A stretch of 64,000 nt of DNA from Leifsonia sp. fls2-241-R2A-40a. Lineage in GTDB: Bacteria; Actinomycetota; Actinomycetes; Actinomycetales; Microbacteriaceae. Where the stretch lies: NCBI RefSeq assembly GCF_030209575.1, contig NZ_JARVRS010000001.1:1984001-2048000 (forward strand), in the 5' to 3' direction. Made by a program: the position numbers and the translations under genes. Numbering within the stretch: position 1 is the first letter of the stretch; every line of letters starts with the position of its first letter. Positions 1 through 8,870 of the stretch are shown here, piece by piece. The notes under the pieces are model-generated. The model was not told the origin of the DNA, searched no databases, and saw nothing but the letters and a program-made list of their open reading frames with translations.

Positions 1-416
1 ACCGTCGTCCCGACGGCGCCGGTCACCTGATGAAGGGTCGAGGAGTCCGTGCGGATGGCCCCGACCAGGGCGTGAGCGCCCAGCGCGAGCGCGAGTGTCA
101 GGCCGAACACGACGGTGGAGTGCCCCAGCGAGAACCAGAAGCCGACGGACACCGGGCGGCGCCTCCCGGCCAGGAGTGCCCGCGTCGTGTTGTCGATGGC
201 GGCGATGTGGTCGGCGTCGAAGGCGTGGCGCAGGCCGAGCGTGTAGGCGGTGAGCGCCAGCCCCCACGCCGCACCCCGATCGGGGCGCCCGGTGCCCGTG
301 AGGAGCAGAGTCGCTCCGGCGAGATGAAGCAGGACGATGGCGGCCGCCATCGCGCCGACCGGGCCCGCCGCACCCCGCGGCGAGCCCGCATCCCGACGGA
401 TCATCCAGACCGGCAC
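1..416 (-). CDS. Nickel/cobalt permease, NiCoT (HoxN/NixA) family, partial
   Basis: N-terminal part of an integral membrane Ni2+/Co2+ uptake permease; the rest lies beyond the left edge. Reading the minus strand from a GTG at 416 (or an ATG at 404) gives a hydrophobic first segment, then LRHAFDADHIAAIDN, the NiCoT metal-binding signature (HxxxDADHI) of the second membrane helix, then GFWFSLGHSTVV, the second family signature. The gene begins 7 bases after the sulfite-oxidase-like gene and is probably the last gene of that operon. Nickel or cobalt specificity cannot be told. The family call is secure; the exact start is not. Confidence 0.85.
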   Translation of the reverse strand, partial: MPVWMIRRDAGSPRGAAGPVGAMAAAIVLLHLAGATLLLTGTGRPDRGAAWGLALTAYTLGLRHAFDADHIAAIDNTTRALLAGRRRPVSVGFWFSLGHSTVVFGLTLALALGAHALVGAIRTDSSTLHQVTGAVGTT

Positions 417-423
417 GTGCGGG

Positions 424-1500
424 TCAAACCACGTCGACGTAGATCACCTCGACCGCGTTGTTCCCATACCCCAGCCGGTTCCACTCGGGCACCTCGGGCT
501 GGACGTTCCCGGCGGAGTCGGTGGCGCGAACGCGAAGGGTGTGCCGGCCGACGTCGGATGCGTCCCACTCGAAGGTCCACTCCTGCCACTGGTAGGGTCC
601 CGTCGGCGGATGCAGGTCGGCGGGGTACCACTCGCCGGCCCCGGTCAGGCTGACCTCGACGCGTTGGATGGGGCCTCTGCCTGCCCACGCCTTCCCTCGC
701 ACGAGGCACGGACCCGCCGGAATGACCGCTTCGGGCGCGGGCGAGGTGATCCGGGCGCGCACGCGCATGATGTCCACCCGCTCGGGCGGCCGATCCGGCC
801 ACTCGTACATGTAGTGGCCCGTCTGGAATTCGCCCGAGAACGGATCGGTCAGTACGTCGATGCGTGCGAGCCACTTGACCGACGTGACGGCGTACCAGCG
901 CGGGACGATCAACCGGAACGGGGCTCCGTGGTCGACGGGGAGGGGTTCGTCGTTCATCTCATAGGCGATCAGGATGTCGGACGCGGGATCCGCGGCGAGC
1001 GGCAGAGGAAGGGCGCGCTCGAACCTCAGGTCTTCGCGGTCGATGTCTGCAAGCACTGGGGTCAGGTGGTACGCCCCGTGGTCGGCGCCCGTGAGGAGCA
1101 CTTCGACCCCGCCCTCGGCCGGCTGCGCCATCGCCAGCACATCGCTGAGGCGGGCGCCCCGCCAGCGGGACGTGGACACGGCGTAGTCCCCCCACGGTTC
1201 TCCCGTCGGCAGGGGCCGCATCTGCAGCCGGCCGTTCCCCGCGCACTCCAGAGTGACGGCCTGCTCGTGCGCGGGCATCGCCTTCAGATCCTCGAGGGTG
1301 AGGGTGAGCGGGTTCGCGACGGCACCCCCGATCGAGAGCGTGCCGTCGTGCTCCGGCAGCGGAAAATTGCTGCGCACGTAGTGGAGTGCGATCGGGGTGA
1401 TCCCGCCCGCCAGTGCTTCCGGCGGTGCCTCCGCGTTGTACGGCGCCGGGTTGATGAGCTGCAGGGCTGCGCGGTCCTCGCGCAACTGTTCCGTGTCCAT
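424..1500 (-). CDS. Sulfite-oxidase-like molybdopterin oxidoreductase
   Basis: 358-residue protein of the sulfite oxidase/nitrate reductase superfamily. An N-terminal molybdopterin-binding domain contains LECAGNGR, whose Cys (about residue 86) corresponds to the molybdenum-ligating cysteine. The C-terminal third (from about residue 255, 'ITSPAPEAVIPAG...') is the Ig-like Mo-co dimerisation domain. No signal peptide, haem-b5 domain or membrane segment is seen, so it is a short cytoplasmic-looking form whose electron partner is unknown. The ATG at 1500 is chosen because the reading frame upstream belongs to the neighbouring gene. It lies 38 bases downstream of the enoyl-CoA hydratase-like gene in the same operon. 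The substrate (sulfite or another small molecule) is not determined. Confidence 0.88.
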   Translation of the reverse strand: MDTEQLREDRAALQLINPAPYNAEAPPEALAGGITPIALHYVRSNFPLPEHDGTLSIGGAVANPLTLTLEDLKAMPAHEQAVTLECAGNGRLQMRPLPTGEPWGDYAVSTSRWRGARLSDVLAMAQPAEGGVEVLLTGADHGAYHLTPVLADIDREDLRFERALPLPLAADPASDILIAYEMNDEPLPVDHGAPFRLIVPRWYAVTSVKWLARIDVLTDPFSGEFQTGHYMYEWPDRPPERVDIMRVRARITSPAPEAVIPAGPCLVRGKAWAGRGPIQRVEVSLTGAGEWYPADLHPPTGPYQWQEWTFEWDASDVGRHTLRVRATDSAGNVQPEVPEWNRLGYGNNAVEVIYVDVV

Positions 1501-1538
1501 CGGTGCTCCTTCTCTGTGCCTTCGGGATGTCCGTGCGA

Positions 1539-2402
1539 TCAGAAGTCCGCGTCCCGGAAGTCGGGCTCGCGGTCGTCGTTGAATGCGCCGATGCCCTCGG
1601 CGCGGTCGGGATGGATCGCCGTCCGCCAGTGGGCGTCCATCATGATCGCGATGGCCTGCTCGACCGGCTGCCCTTCGCCCAGCTGGACGGCGCGCTTGAC
1701 GGCCTGGACCGCGGTGGGGGAGTTCCCGGCGATCTTCCGCGCGATGGCGAATGCGGCGTCGAGCAGCGCTCCGGTGGGATGCAGCTCGTTGACCATGCCG
1801 AGCCGATGAGCTTCCGCGGCGCTGATCGGGTCGCCCGTCAGCAGCATCTGCATCGCCGGGCCACGCCCGAGGAGCCGCGGCAGGAAGACGGGAGAGCCGC
1901 CGCCCGCGGCAAGGCCGAGCATCGCCTCCGGCTGCGCGAACGACGCGCTCTCGGAGGCGATGATGAAGTCGCAGCTCTGCGCGAGCTCCGAGCCGCCGCC
2001 GTAGGCTACGCCGTTGACCGCTGCGATGATCGGCGTGCGGAGCTGCCGCACCGTGTACAGGGTGCGGTCGAAGTCCTGCCGCTGTCGCAACCACTCCTCC
2101 TTGGTCATCCGGTTGCGCTGCCGGAGATCGCTGCCGATGGAGAACGCGCGGTCGCCCGCGCCCGTGAGGATGACGACCCGCACCTCGGTGCGCACGGCGA
2201 CGTCCTCCAGGGCCCGTGTGAGGCGGGCGCCCAGTTCGGTCGTGATCGCGTTCCCCGCGTGCGGCCGGTTGAGGGTCAGCAGCACGATCCGGCCGCCGTC
2301 GTGGTCCTCGGACAGCACCGACGAGGCCGGCTCCTCGGCGTCCGCGGGCGGCAGCGGGAAGTCGAGGTTCTTCCACCGGCCGATTCCAGCCGTATCGGTC
2401 AT
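1539..2402 (-). CDS. Enoyl-CoA hydratase/isomerase family protein
   Basis: 287-residue crotonase-fold protein. It has the crotonase landmarks: LTLNRPHAGNAIT near the start, the first oxyanion-hole strand (AFSIGSDL), GVAYGGGSELAQ carrying the first catalytic-type Glu, and FAQPEAMLGL carrying the second. Both glutamates of hydratases are therefore kept, so hydration of an enoyl thioester is possible. Nothing else in the operon is obviously a CoA pathway, which makes its role beside a DyP peroxidase unclear. The ATG at 2402 is preceded by an AGGAGG-like site (cgaggaggatgcg). Family certain, substrate unknown. Confidence 0.85.
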   Translation of the reverse strand: MTDTAGIGRWKNLDFPLPPADAEEPASSVLSEDHDGGRIVLLTLNRPHAGNAITTELGARLTRALEDVAVRTEVRVVILTGAGDRAFSIGSDLRQRNRMTKEEWLRQRQDFDRTLYTVRQLRTPIIAAVNGVAYGGGSELAQSCDFIIASESASFAQPEAMLGLAAGGGSPVFLPRLLGRGPAMQMLLTGDPISAAEAHRLGMVNELHPTGALLDAAFAIARKIAGNSPTAVQAVKRAVQLGEGQPVEQAIAIMMDAHWRTAIHPDRAEGIGAFNDDREPDFRDADF

Positions 2403-2426
2403 CGCATCCTCCTCGGTTCGGGCAGG

Positions 2427-3767
2427 TCAGGGCAGCTCGGAGAGCCAACGCATCGCCGACAGGCTCGGCGCGAAGCAGTACTCGCCGCCGCGGGTCACCA
2501 CGAACGGCGGGACCGCGGTCAGCCGTCGCCGGATGGGGTGGTGCGGGATGGTGAAGTCGCTGGGTCCGCGTGCCGAGCCGACCAGTGGATCCGCCTGGTC
2601 CGGCGCGCCGATGAAGATGCCGTCGTTCAGCCACTGGGTCTTCACGAACTCGAACTGCCGGCGGATGTGGGTCCCGGCGAAGACGAAGATGATGCCGCGA
2701 TCCACCCCGTCGTCGTCGAGGACGCCTTCGGGGAGCTCGGGGCCGTAGCTGGTGCCGCGCCGGATCATCCGGTGGAGGCGGACGTCGACGCTGCCGTCGC
2801 CCTCGAGCGCATCCCGCGGGTTGGCACGGCGGGCGTGCGCGCCGACGGGGCAGCGGAAACCCCGCGGGTCGTCGCCATACGTGAAGTCGTTGTTCCGGTG
2901 CGGGTCCGCGCCCAGGGAGGGGTCGTCCGCGTCGGGGGAGACGGCGAGCGGTGCACCGGACTGCCAGCGACCGACCATCTTGGCGCCCAGCAGGGCTTCC
3001 TCCTGGCGGTCGGCGGCCTTCTCCCGCAGGTAGCGACGGTAGTCGGCGACCTTGGTGTGCAGCTTGCGGAACACCACGTACGTGCCGTTGCGGCCGAGGA
3101 CGTCCGGCGTCGGCATCGGAGGGAGTTCGCCCGTCTCGTCGGGGTAGCCCAGCACGATCTCGCCGGCCTTCAGCGGCCGCTCGTGCGGGTTGGTCGGCGG
3201 GCGCCCGCTGCCTTCGACCGCAGGCTGGCCGATGCCGTCCTTGAACCCGAACGAGGTGCGTCCGGTGGGGAGCTGGTAGGCGTCCTGCCGCCAGACGACG
3301 GTGATCCCGGGCAACTCCTGCTGGGCACGGCGCGCCCGCTCGGCCACTGACTCCAGCCGCGCCCGGTCGGGGGAGAGCACGGCGATGGCGACGTGAACCT
3401 CGGCTGTCCCGAGCGGATGCTCCCAGTGCTCAGGGGCGCTCTCGCCGACATCGCCGAGGTGGGCGGCGCGTGCCGCCATGCCCTCGCGGAACTCCGGCGA
3501 GAACGAGTCGAGGGACTCTTGCGGCACTCCGAGTGTGGCAAGCCCCTGGTAGGTGAACGCGACGGTGATCCAGGCGTCACGGCTCGGGTCGTCGGACGGG
3601 ACACCGGAGTCGACCAACGGCACCAGCCTCCGCACCAGCTCCTGGCCGGCTGCCCGGTCGTCGATGCGCAGCAGGACGTACGTCGCGACGTAGGGCGACG
3701 GCCTCTCGTGCAGCGCGCCGCTCTGGATGTCGTCGAGCTCGAGGACGACTTCCTCCGTCCCGGGCAT
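2427..3767 (-). CDS. Dyp-type haem peroxidase
   Basis: 446-residue dye-decolourising peroxidase. The family GxxDG motif is present as GFKDG with the catalytic Asp at about residue 177. The proximal haem ligand is the His of GAHARRANPRD (about residue 311), followed by the distal-Arg segment MIRRGTSYG. DyPs oxidise phenolic or dye-like substrates with H2O2. There is no Tat or Sec signal, so this one looks cytoplasmic or carried by a partner; no encapsulin gene is visible nearby. Its ATG shares one base with the stop of the upstream DUF4331 gene (TGATG), implying translational coupling and a shared function. Confidence 0.93.
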   Translation of the reverse strand: MPGTEEVVLELDDIQSGALHERPSPYVATYVLLRIDDRAAGQELVRRLVPLVDSGVPSDDPSRDAWITVAFTYQGLATLGVPQESLDSFSPEFREGMAARAAHLGDVGESAPEHWEHPLGTAEVHVAIAVLSPDRARLESVAERARRAQQELPGITVVWRQDAYQLPTGRTSFGFKDGIGQPAVEGSGRPPTNPHERPLKAGEIVLGYPDETGELPPMPTPDVLGRNGTYVVFRKLHTKVADYRRYLREKAADRQEEALLGAKMVGRWQSGAPLAVSPDADDPSLGADPHRNNDFTYGDDPRGFRCPVGAHARRANPRDALEGDGSVDVRLHRMIRRGTSYGPELPEGVLDDDGVDRGIIFVFAGTHIRRQFEFVKTQWLNDGIFIGAPDQADPLVGSARGPSDFTIPHHPIRRRLTAVPPFVVTRGGEYCFAPSLSAMRWLSELP

Positions 3768-4891
3768 CAGTGGTGCTCCGGCTTCTCGGGCGGCTCGGGG
3801 TTCGGCTCAGCCAGGTACGGGAACGTGCGGGAGGCCGGCCGGGAGGACGCATCCACGCCGTCCCGGATGGTCGGGCCGTTGCCGGCGTTGATGAAGGTGG
3901 TGAAGAAGGTGTCCATCATGTCGTCGTTCACGGCTCTCCCGCCGCAGGTCGTGTGCTCACGACCCTTCATCGCGGCGAGCTCGATCTCCAGGAACGAGCC
4001 CGCCTCCTGGTACGGCTTGTCCAGATCGACGACGAGGTAGTCGGCGAGCACCAGCTCGGTGAGCGGATGCCGTCCGTCCACCGGAGGCCAGTCGACGGTC
4101 CCGTCGAGGGAGTCCCAGAACGCGAGATTCGCATCGAGCCGTGCGCGGTAGGCGCTGAGATAACCGTCCTCGAGGTGGAAGCCGTCCTCCATGTTGTACA
4201 GGTCGCGGAGCTCGATGTCCCGGTTGACCTGATCGAACTGCTTGGGCGCCAGCAGCATGTTCTTCACCTCGGGACGCCCCACCCGCTCGATCCGCACGGT
4301 GAAGACGCCGCGGGTCAGGGTCTCGGCGATCACACCGAACAGGTGGCCGTCGCCCAGCAGGGCGCGATCGATCTCGACGACCAGGCCGAGCACATCCTTG
4401 CCGTCCATGAAGATCGCCCCGGGGTCGGTGAACGCCAGTGCGCCGGTCGCGATCGTCTTGAGGGCCGCGGGGGCGTCGAGGATGAACGGATCCCACCGCA
4501 CTCCCGCGAAGACTCGGACGCCGTGCTCCGCGCTGCCGGCCTCGTCGTTCACGCGGAACTCGACGACCTCGCCCGCCGGCGTCGTGATGCGACCCGTCTG
4601 CGTGAAGGTGCCGTCCTCCGAGCGGGAGGGGGGTTCGAAGACGCAGTCGAAGCGGAGCTCCCGCTCCCCGGGCGTGAACGGCGCGCCGTCGTCCGTGTTC
4701 GGGGCCAGCGGCCGCAAGCGGAACCGGTAGATCAGCCCCTCCGAGAACGCGTCCGTCGGCTTCGCGAACGGGAGCGTGTCCATCACCACGACCAGGGCGT
4801 CCGGCCGTTCGGGGCTCGGGAAGGCGTAGACGTCGGTGATGTCCGCGATGGGGTTCGAGATCGCCCGGGGGCCGGAGATGTGATCCGACAT
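3767..4891 (-). CDS. DUF4331 family protein
   Basis: 374-residue protein matching the DUF4331 family: it begins with the characteristic 'ISNPIADITDVYAFPSPE' type segment and has the repeated beta-rich blocks of that family (for example IGRALLGDGHLF-like and DVLGLVVEIDR). The function of DUF4331 is not known. Members are often secreted, but no signal peptide is seen here. It is coupled to the DyP peroxidase downstream and starts 6 bases after the small gene upstream, so the three probably act together. Confidence 0.8.
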   Translation of the reverse strand: MSDHISGPRAISNPIADITDVYAFPSPERPDALVVVMDTLPFAKPTDAFSEGLIYRFRLRPLAPNTDDGAPFTPGERELRFDCVFEPPSRSEDGTFTQTGRITTPAGEVVEFRVNDEAGSAEHGVRVFAGVRWDPFILDAPAALKTIATGALAFTDPGAIFMDGKDVLGLVVEIDRALLGDGHLFGVIAETLTRGVFTVRIERVGRPEVKNMLLAPKQFDQVNRDIELRDLYNMEDGFHLEDGYLSAYRARLDANLAFWDSLDGTVDWPPVDGRHPLTELVLADYLVVDLDKPYQEAGSFLEIELAAMKGREHTTCGGRAVNDDMMDTFFTTFINAGNGPTIRDGVDASSRPASRTFPYLAEPNPEPPEKPEHH

Positions 4892-4897
4892 GCCGGG

Positions 4898-5446
4898 TCA
4901 GTCCGCGGCTTCGTCGAGCAGCGGGCGGAGCGCGGGATGCTCCAGGGCAGCGGCGGCGTCGGGGTGGTCGAGCACCTCCTGGAACGCGGCGGCGACCCGC
5001 AGCGCCTTGCGGATCTGCTTCACCGTTCCGGGGTAGTTGCGGGCGTAGGCGGCGGCGCGTTCCTGGGCGCCGAGGATGAACTGCTTCTCCGTCGCGAGGT
5101 CCGGCAGGCCCTCGTAGCCCTCGGTGTGCCGGAAGATGACGTCGAAGAGCGCCAGCGTCGGTCCTGAGTTGAAGAAGTCGTCCATGTAGGCGTCCCACGG
5201 CCCGTCGAAGCTGGTGACGAAGAGCAGGCGCGTGTCGTCGTCGAACAGCACGAAGCGTGCCTCATGGATGGTCTTGATGGCGACGTCGTAGTCGCCAGGT
5301 CGGTATCCAGGGGTCTGCTGAAGATCGCTCAACGCCTGACGCAACGCCTGCGACTCGCCCTCCTTCACCCGGAAGAAGAGGCTGAATTCGCTGGTCGGGC
5401 CGACCGTGAGACCCGGATCCGACGCGGCGTTTTCGGTGACAGTCAT
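4898..5446 (-). CDS. Conserved hypothetical protein, first gene of the DyP operon
   Basis: 182-residue soluble protein starting MTVTENA; the ATG at 5446 has AGGGAG 7-8 bases upstream, so longer upstream starts are rejected. The sequence has a segment rich in aromatic and acidic residues (IHEARFVLFDDDTRLLFVTSFDGPWDAYMDDFF) with an alpha/beta look that could be a dimeric ferredoxin-like barrel, but I do not recognise a named family. Position as first gene of the DUF4331-DyP-hydratase operon is the only functional clue. Confidence 0.7.
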   Translation of the reverse strand: MTVTENAASDPGLTVGPTSEFSLFFRVKEGESQALRQALSDLQQTPGYRPGDYDVAIKTIHEARFVLFDDDTRLLFVTSFDGPWDAYMDDFFNSGPTLALFDVIFRHTEGYEGLPDLATEKQFILGAQERAAAYARNYPGTVKQIRKALRVAAAFQEVLDHPDAAAALEHPALRPLLDEAAD

Positions 5447-5595
5447 TGCGTTCTCCCTGCTCGAGTTCCCGGTTGGGGGCATCATGCGCCCGTGAGGCTC
5501 ACCTCGGCTAGGGAGCATCTGCGGCTGTCATCGATGCGCCTCCGCGGCCGTTTGGTGTCTGTCTCACGAGGCCCCTGTTGCGGTATGAAGTGCCC

Positions 5596-7311
5596 ATGCC
5601 CACGACACATGGTCAGGGGCCGACCCGGGTGCCGCTCCTCGGCCAGCTTCGTTCGTATCAGCGTGGGTGGTTGCGCGGTGATGTCATCGCTGGTGTCACG
5701 GTTGCCGCCCTGATCGTCCCGAAGAACCTGGGCTACGCGGGCATCGCGGGGATCCCTCTGCAGAACGGCCTCTATGCGGCGGCCGCCGGAGCCATCCTGT
5801 ACGCGATCTTCGGCACCAGCCGACAGATCTCGATGGGTCCCAGTTCGGGTCTCGCGGCCGTTGCCGCCAGCGCCGTGCTGGCGGCGGGCATCGCCGGCGA
5901 GCAGGATGTGGCGTCGTTCGTCGCCGGCATCACGCTCGCCTCCGGCATCCTGTTCCTGCTGCTCGCCGTCTTCAAGATGGGGTGGATCGCGCAGTTCCTC
6001 TCGCGAGCCGTGGTCACGGGGTTCCTGTTCGGTGCGGCGATCGATGTGGTGATCGGCGAACTTCCGAAGCTCACCGGGACGAAGACCACCGGCTCCAACC
6101 CGATCCAGGAGCTGTGGTCGTGGTTCGGGACCCTCGGGGATGCGCACGGCACGACCGTGCTCGTCGGCGTGATCTCGCTGGTCGTCGTCTTCGGACTCCG
6201 GCTGGTCGCGCCGCGGATCCCCGGTGCGCTCGTTCTCGTCGTGGGCGGGCTGCTGGCCGCCGCGCTGTTCAACCTGGGCGACAAGGGCGTGGCCCTCGTC
6301 GGCGATGTGCCGCGCGGGCTCCCGGTGCCTCAGCTCCCGAACGGTCCGCAACTGTGGGAGCACGCGGGCACCGTCGCGCTCGCGGCGGTGGCGCTGGTGA
6401 TGATCGGGTTCTCCCAGACGGCCGGGGACGCCCGCACGTTCGCCGCCAAGCACCGCTACGAGATCGATATCAACCAGGAGTCGCTCGCCCAGTCCTTCGC
6501 CAACATCGCCGCCGGTCTCTTCCAGGGGATGCCGGTCTCGACGAGCCTGTCCGCGAGCTCCCTGAACGACCGTTCGGGAGCGAAGACCGGTCTGGCCTCC
6601 CTGACCTCGGGAGTCACCGTCCTGCTCACGCTGCTGTTCCTTGCACCGCTGTTCTCTTCCCTGCCCAAGGCGGTCCTCGGAGCGTTGATCATCGAGGCGG
6701 TCGTGTCCGGCATGATGGACTTCCCCGAGATGCGGCGGCTGTTCCGCGTGAAGAGGGTCGACTTCTGGATCGCCGTCGTCGCGCTCCTCGCAACCTTGGT
6801 CTTCGGTGTGCTGGCCGGCGTCATCATCGGGATCGTCCTCTCGCTGATCTGGCTGGTCGCGGTGGCGACGCACCCCGAGATGCCGACCCTCGCACGGGAA
6901 CGGGGAACGCAGGTCTTCCGGGAGGTCGAGTCGCATCCGGGGGATGAGATGGTGCCGGGCGTGGCGGTGGTCCGGTTCGACGGCGGGCTCTTCTTCGCCA
7001 CCGCCGACGCTCTGGAGGACCGCCTCCGCCAGGTCATCCACGACAACCCGGAGCTGACCGGGATCGTCATCGACTGCGGCGGGATCAACTTCATCGACTC
7101 CCAGGGGGCCGCGACGATGGCGGACATCGTGACCCTCACCCGCGACGCGAACGTCAACCTCCGCCTCACCCGTCTGAAGCCGGGCCCCCGCGCCGTCCTC
7201 GAACGCGACGGTGTCATCGAGCAGCTGGGCGCGCAGAGGATCCACGGCAACATCCATCGAGCAGTCCAGGCGGAGGTGTCGGACCCGGAGGACGGCCCCG
7301 ATCGCGAGTGA
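5596..7311 (+). CDS. SulP family anion transporter with C-terminal STAS domain
   Basis: 571-residue SLC26/SulP permease. The first ~420 residues hold about a dozen hydrophobic segments, beginning with 'RGDVIAGVTVAALIVPKNLGYA', the family signature around TM1. The last ~120 residues form a STAS domain (GVAVVRFDGGLFFATADALEDR..., GIVIDCGGINFIDSQGA). It probably moves sulfate, bicarbonate or another anion with H+ or Na+. The ATG at 5596 is preferred; an in-frame TTG at 5578 and GTG at 5590 are possible. It is divergent from the DyP operon across about 150 bases. Confidence 0.9.
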   Translation: MPTTHGQGPTRVPLLGQLRSYQRGWLRGDVIAGVTVAALIVPKNLGYAGIAGIPLQNGLYAAAAGAILYAIFGTSRQISMGPSSGLAAVAASAVLAAGIAGEQDVASFVAGITLASGILFLLLAVFKMGWIAQFLSRAVVTGFLFGAAIDVVIGELPKLTGTKTTGSNPIQELWSWFGTLGDAHGTTVLVGVISLVVVFGLRLVAPRIPGALVLVVGGLLAAALFNLGDKGVALVGDVPRGLPVPQLPNGPQLWEHAGTVALAAVALVMIGFSQTAGDARTFAAKHRYEIDINQESLAQSFANIAAGLFQGMPVSTSLSASSLNDRSGAKTGLASLTSGVTVLLTLLFLAPLFSSLPKAVLGALIIEAVVSGMMDFPEMRRLFRVKRVDFWIAVVALLATLVFGVLAGVIIGIVLSLIWLVAVATHPEMPTLARERGTQVFREVESHPGDEMVPGVAVVRFDGGLFFATADALEDRLRQVIHDNPELTGIVIDCGGINFIDSQGAATMADIVTLTRDANVNLRLTRLKPGPRAVLERDGVIEQLGAQRIHGNIHRAVQAEVSDPEDGPDRE

Positions 7312-7390
7312 CTTCCCAAGCGCTGTCGCCGCGTGTCATCGTGCGACTCGCGGGGACACGGGCTCCTGTGCCCGAGGCGATGGAGGTGTG

Positions 7391-8542
7391 ATGGTTCATG
7401 TCACAAGGCACGGCACGCCGTGGGGTGTGCCGGCCGTCGGAACGTCGCTTCTGCTCGGCGCCGCGCTGGCCCTCAGCGGATGCGCGACCGGCACGAGCGA
7501 GCTCGACCGCGCCCAGGCTCAGGTGACCGCCAAGGAGAAGGCGGTGAAGGAGGCCGAGGCGACCGCGTCCACGTCGGCTCAGACATTCTGCCAGGCGAGC
7601 GAGACCTACATCCGCGCGCTGGATCGGTATGGGGATGTGCTGGCCGAGAGCGCTCCGACCGTCGGCGACGTCCGGAAGGCGGGCTCCGACCTGGCCAAGC
7701 CCCGGGATGCGGCATTCGACGGCGCGCAGGCCGCGGTGGACGCCCATGCGGAGTTGGCTGCCGCGCGCCAGGACTTGGCCGAGGCCCAGGCGGCCCTCGA
7801 GGCCGCGAAGTCCGGCTCCACCGGTTCTCCGAGTGCCGCAGCTCCCAGTGCAGCCTCGCCTGGTCCCACCGCTACGCCGCTGGTTCCGGCAGCGACCGTC
7901 GACCGGGTGAAGAAGGCGGAGGACGACTTCGCAGCCGCACAGGAGTCGATCACCGACGAAACCCCCCTCGCCGACGCGTCGCAACGGTTCAACTCCGCCG
8001 CGGTCGCTCTCGAATTCGCCTGGCTGCGATTGTTCGCCGACGCGGGATGCCTCACCGGCGACGAGGCCGAGAAGGCGCAGGCTGCGGTGGCGTCCTACGT
8101 GACCGCGGTCCAGCAGGACCTCGCCGCGGCGGGCTACTACTCCGGCGCGGTGGACGGGATCTACGGCCCCGAGACGACCGCCGCGGTGGAGGCGCTCCAG
8201 AAGGCGCATGGGCTCACGGTCACGGGTGCCATGGACAAGGCGACCGCTGCCGCGTTGCAGGCTCAGCTCGCCGCGCTCGGCGGCGCGGCCGCGCAGCGCG
8301 ACACCGCGACGACGGCCGCGCTTCAGCAGACGTTGAAGCTCGCCGGATACTGGACCGGGCCGATCGACGGGGTCTGGAGTCCGGCGCTGACCGACGCGGT
8401 GAAAGCCCTGCAGAGCGACCTGGGCCTGCCTCCGACCGGTGTCGTCGACGCCGTCACCGTCAACGCCTTTCACCAGGCCCTCGCCGCGGCGAAAGCGCCG
8501 GCGCCTACGGCTACCCCGAGCCCTTCCGGCTCATCCGGCTGA
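7391..8542 (+). CDS. Lipoprotein with two peptidoglycan-binding domains
   Basis: 383-residue exported lipoprotein. A short positively charged N-terminus and hydrophobic stretch lead to the lipobox LALSGC (acylated Cys about 31). Residues ~32-145 are Ala/Glu/Lys-rich and likely coiled coil, followed by a Ser/Pro/Thr-rich linker. Two PG_binding_1 repeats follow, at about 236-292 (GAVDGIYGPETTAAV) and 305-363 (GPIDGVWSPALTDAV). It probably tethers to the cell wall from the outer face of the membrane. No catalytic domain is present. The ATG at 7391 has GGAGGTG directly upstream. Confidence 0.88.
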   Translation: MVHVTRHGTPWGVPAVGTSLLLGAALALSGCATGTSELDRAQAQVTAKEKAVKEAEATASTSAQTFCQASETYIRALDRYGDVLAESAPTVGDVRKAGSDLAKPRDAAFDGAQAAVDAHAELAAARQDLAEAQAALEAAKSGSTGSPSAAAPSAASPGPTATPLVPAATVDRVKKAEDDFAAAQESITDETPLADASQRFNSAAVALEFAWLRLFADAGCLTGDEAEKAQAAVASYVTAVQQDLAAAGYYSGAVDGIYGPETTAAVEALQKAHGLTVTGAMDKATAAALQAQLAALGGAAAQRDTATTAALQQTLKLAGYWTGPIDGVWSPALTDAVKALQSDLGLPPTGVVDAVTVNAFHQALAAAKAPAPTATPSPSGSSG

Positions 8543-8565
8543 GCACGACGACCGGCGGCCCTTCG

Positions 8566-8591
8566 TCCCCGGGCCGTCAGCGGCCCGGGGA
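8566..8591. terminator. Hairpin between convergent genes
   Basis: Perfect inverted repeat with 10-base GC arms (TCCCCGGGCC/GGCCCGGGGA) and a 6-base loop in the 58-base gap between the convergent lipoprotein gene and the small minus-strand gene. There is no T-tract on either side, so it would be an atypical bidirectional terminator. Confidence 0.6.
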
Positions 8592-8599
8592 CCGGCCCG

Positions 8600-8833
8600 C
8601 TACGTGAAGATCGCCCACTCGACGCGGTCGAGGATCATCGGCTGGCCCTTCGCGATGACCTGCCAGGTCGCCTCGTCACGGCCCGCGTACTCGACCAGGA
8701 TGGTCGTGTACTTCCCGTCGCCGGCCACTCGGTCCCAGCGGACCAGAGAGATCATCTGCCCGCACCGCAGATACGGGACAGGTGCCGACTCATCGGGGTG
8801 CGCTTGGTGCTGTACAGCTGCATGGATCGCCAT
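8600..8833 (-). CDS. Small hypothetical protein
   Basis: 77-residue soluble protein with no family I recognise. It ends VEWAIFT and has a beta-rich look (YTTILVEYAGRDEATWQVIAKG). Support for it being real is a strong ribosome site (GGGAGGGG about 5 bases before the ATG at 8833), good codon usage and the hairpin directly after its stop. It lies 38 bases downstream of the membrane-protein gene on the same strand. Confidence 0.6.
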   Translation of the reverse strand: MAIHAAVQHQAHPDESAPVPYLRCGQMISLVRWDRVAGDGKYTTILVEYAGRDEATWQVIAKGQPMILDRVEWAIFT

Positions 8834-8870
8834 GACATCCCCTCCCGACTGTCTCGTCCGGCCGGCGCGC

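Noticed and set aside
30-653. Long plus-strand open frame at the left edge
   Set aside because: It is an antisense shadow: its Arg/Gly/Pro-rich product has no family character, while the minus strand encodes clear NiCoT and sulfite-oxidase-like motifs in the same bases.
1501-2634. N-terminal extension of the sulfite-oxidase-like gene to 736 residues
   Set aside because: The upstream part overlaps the enoyl-CoA hydratase-like and DyP genes in another frame and is low-complexity; the start at 1500 gives a normal-length family member.
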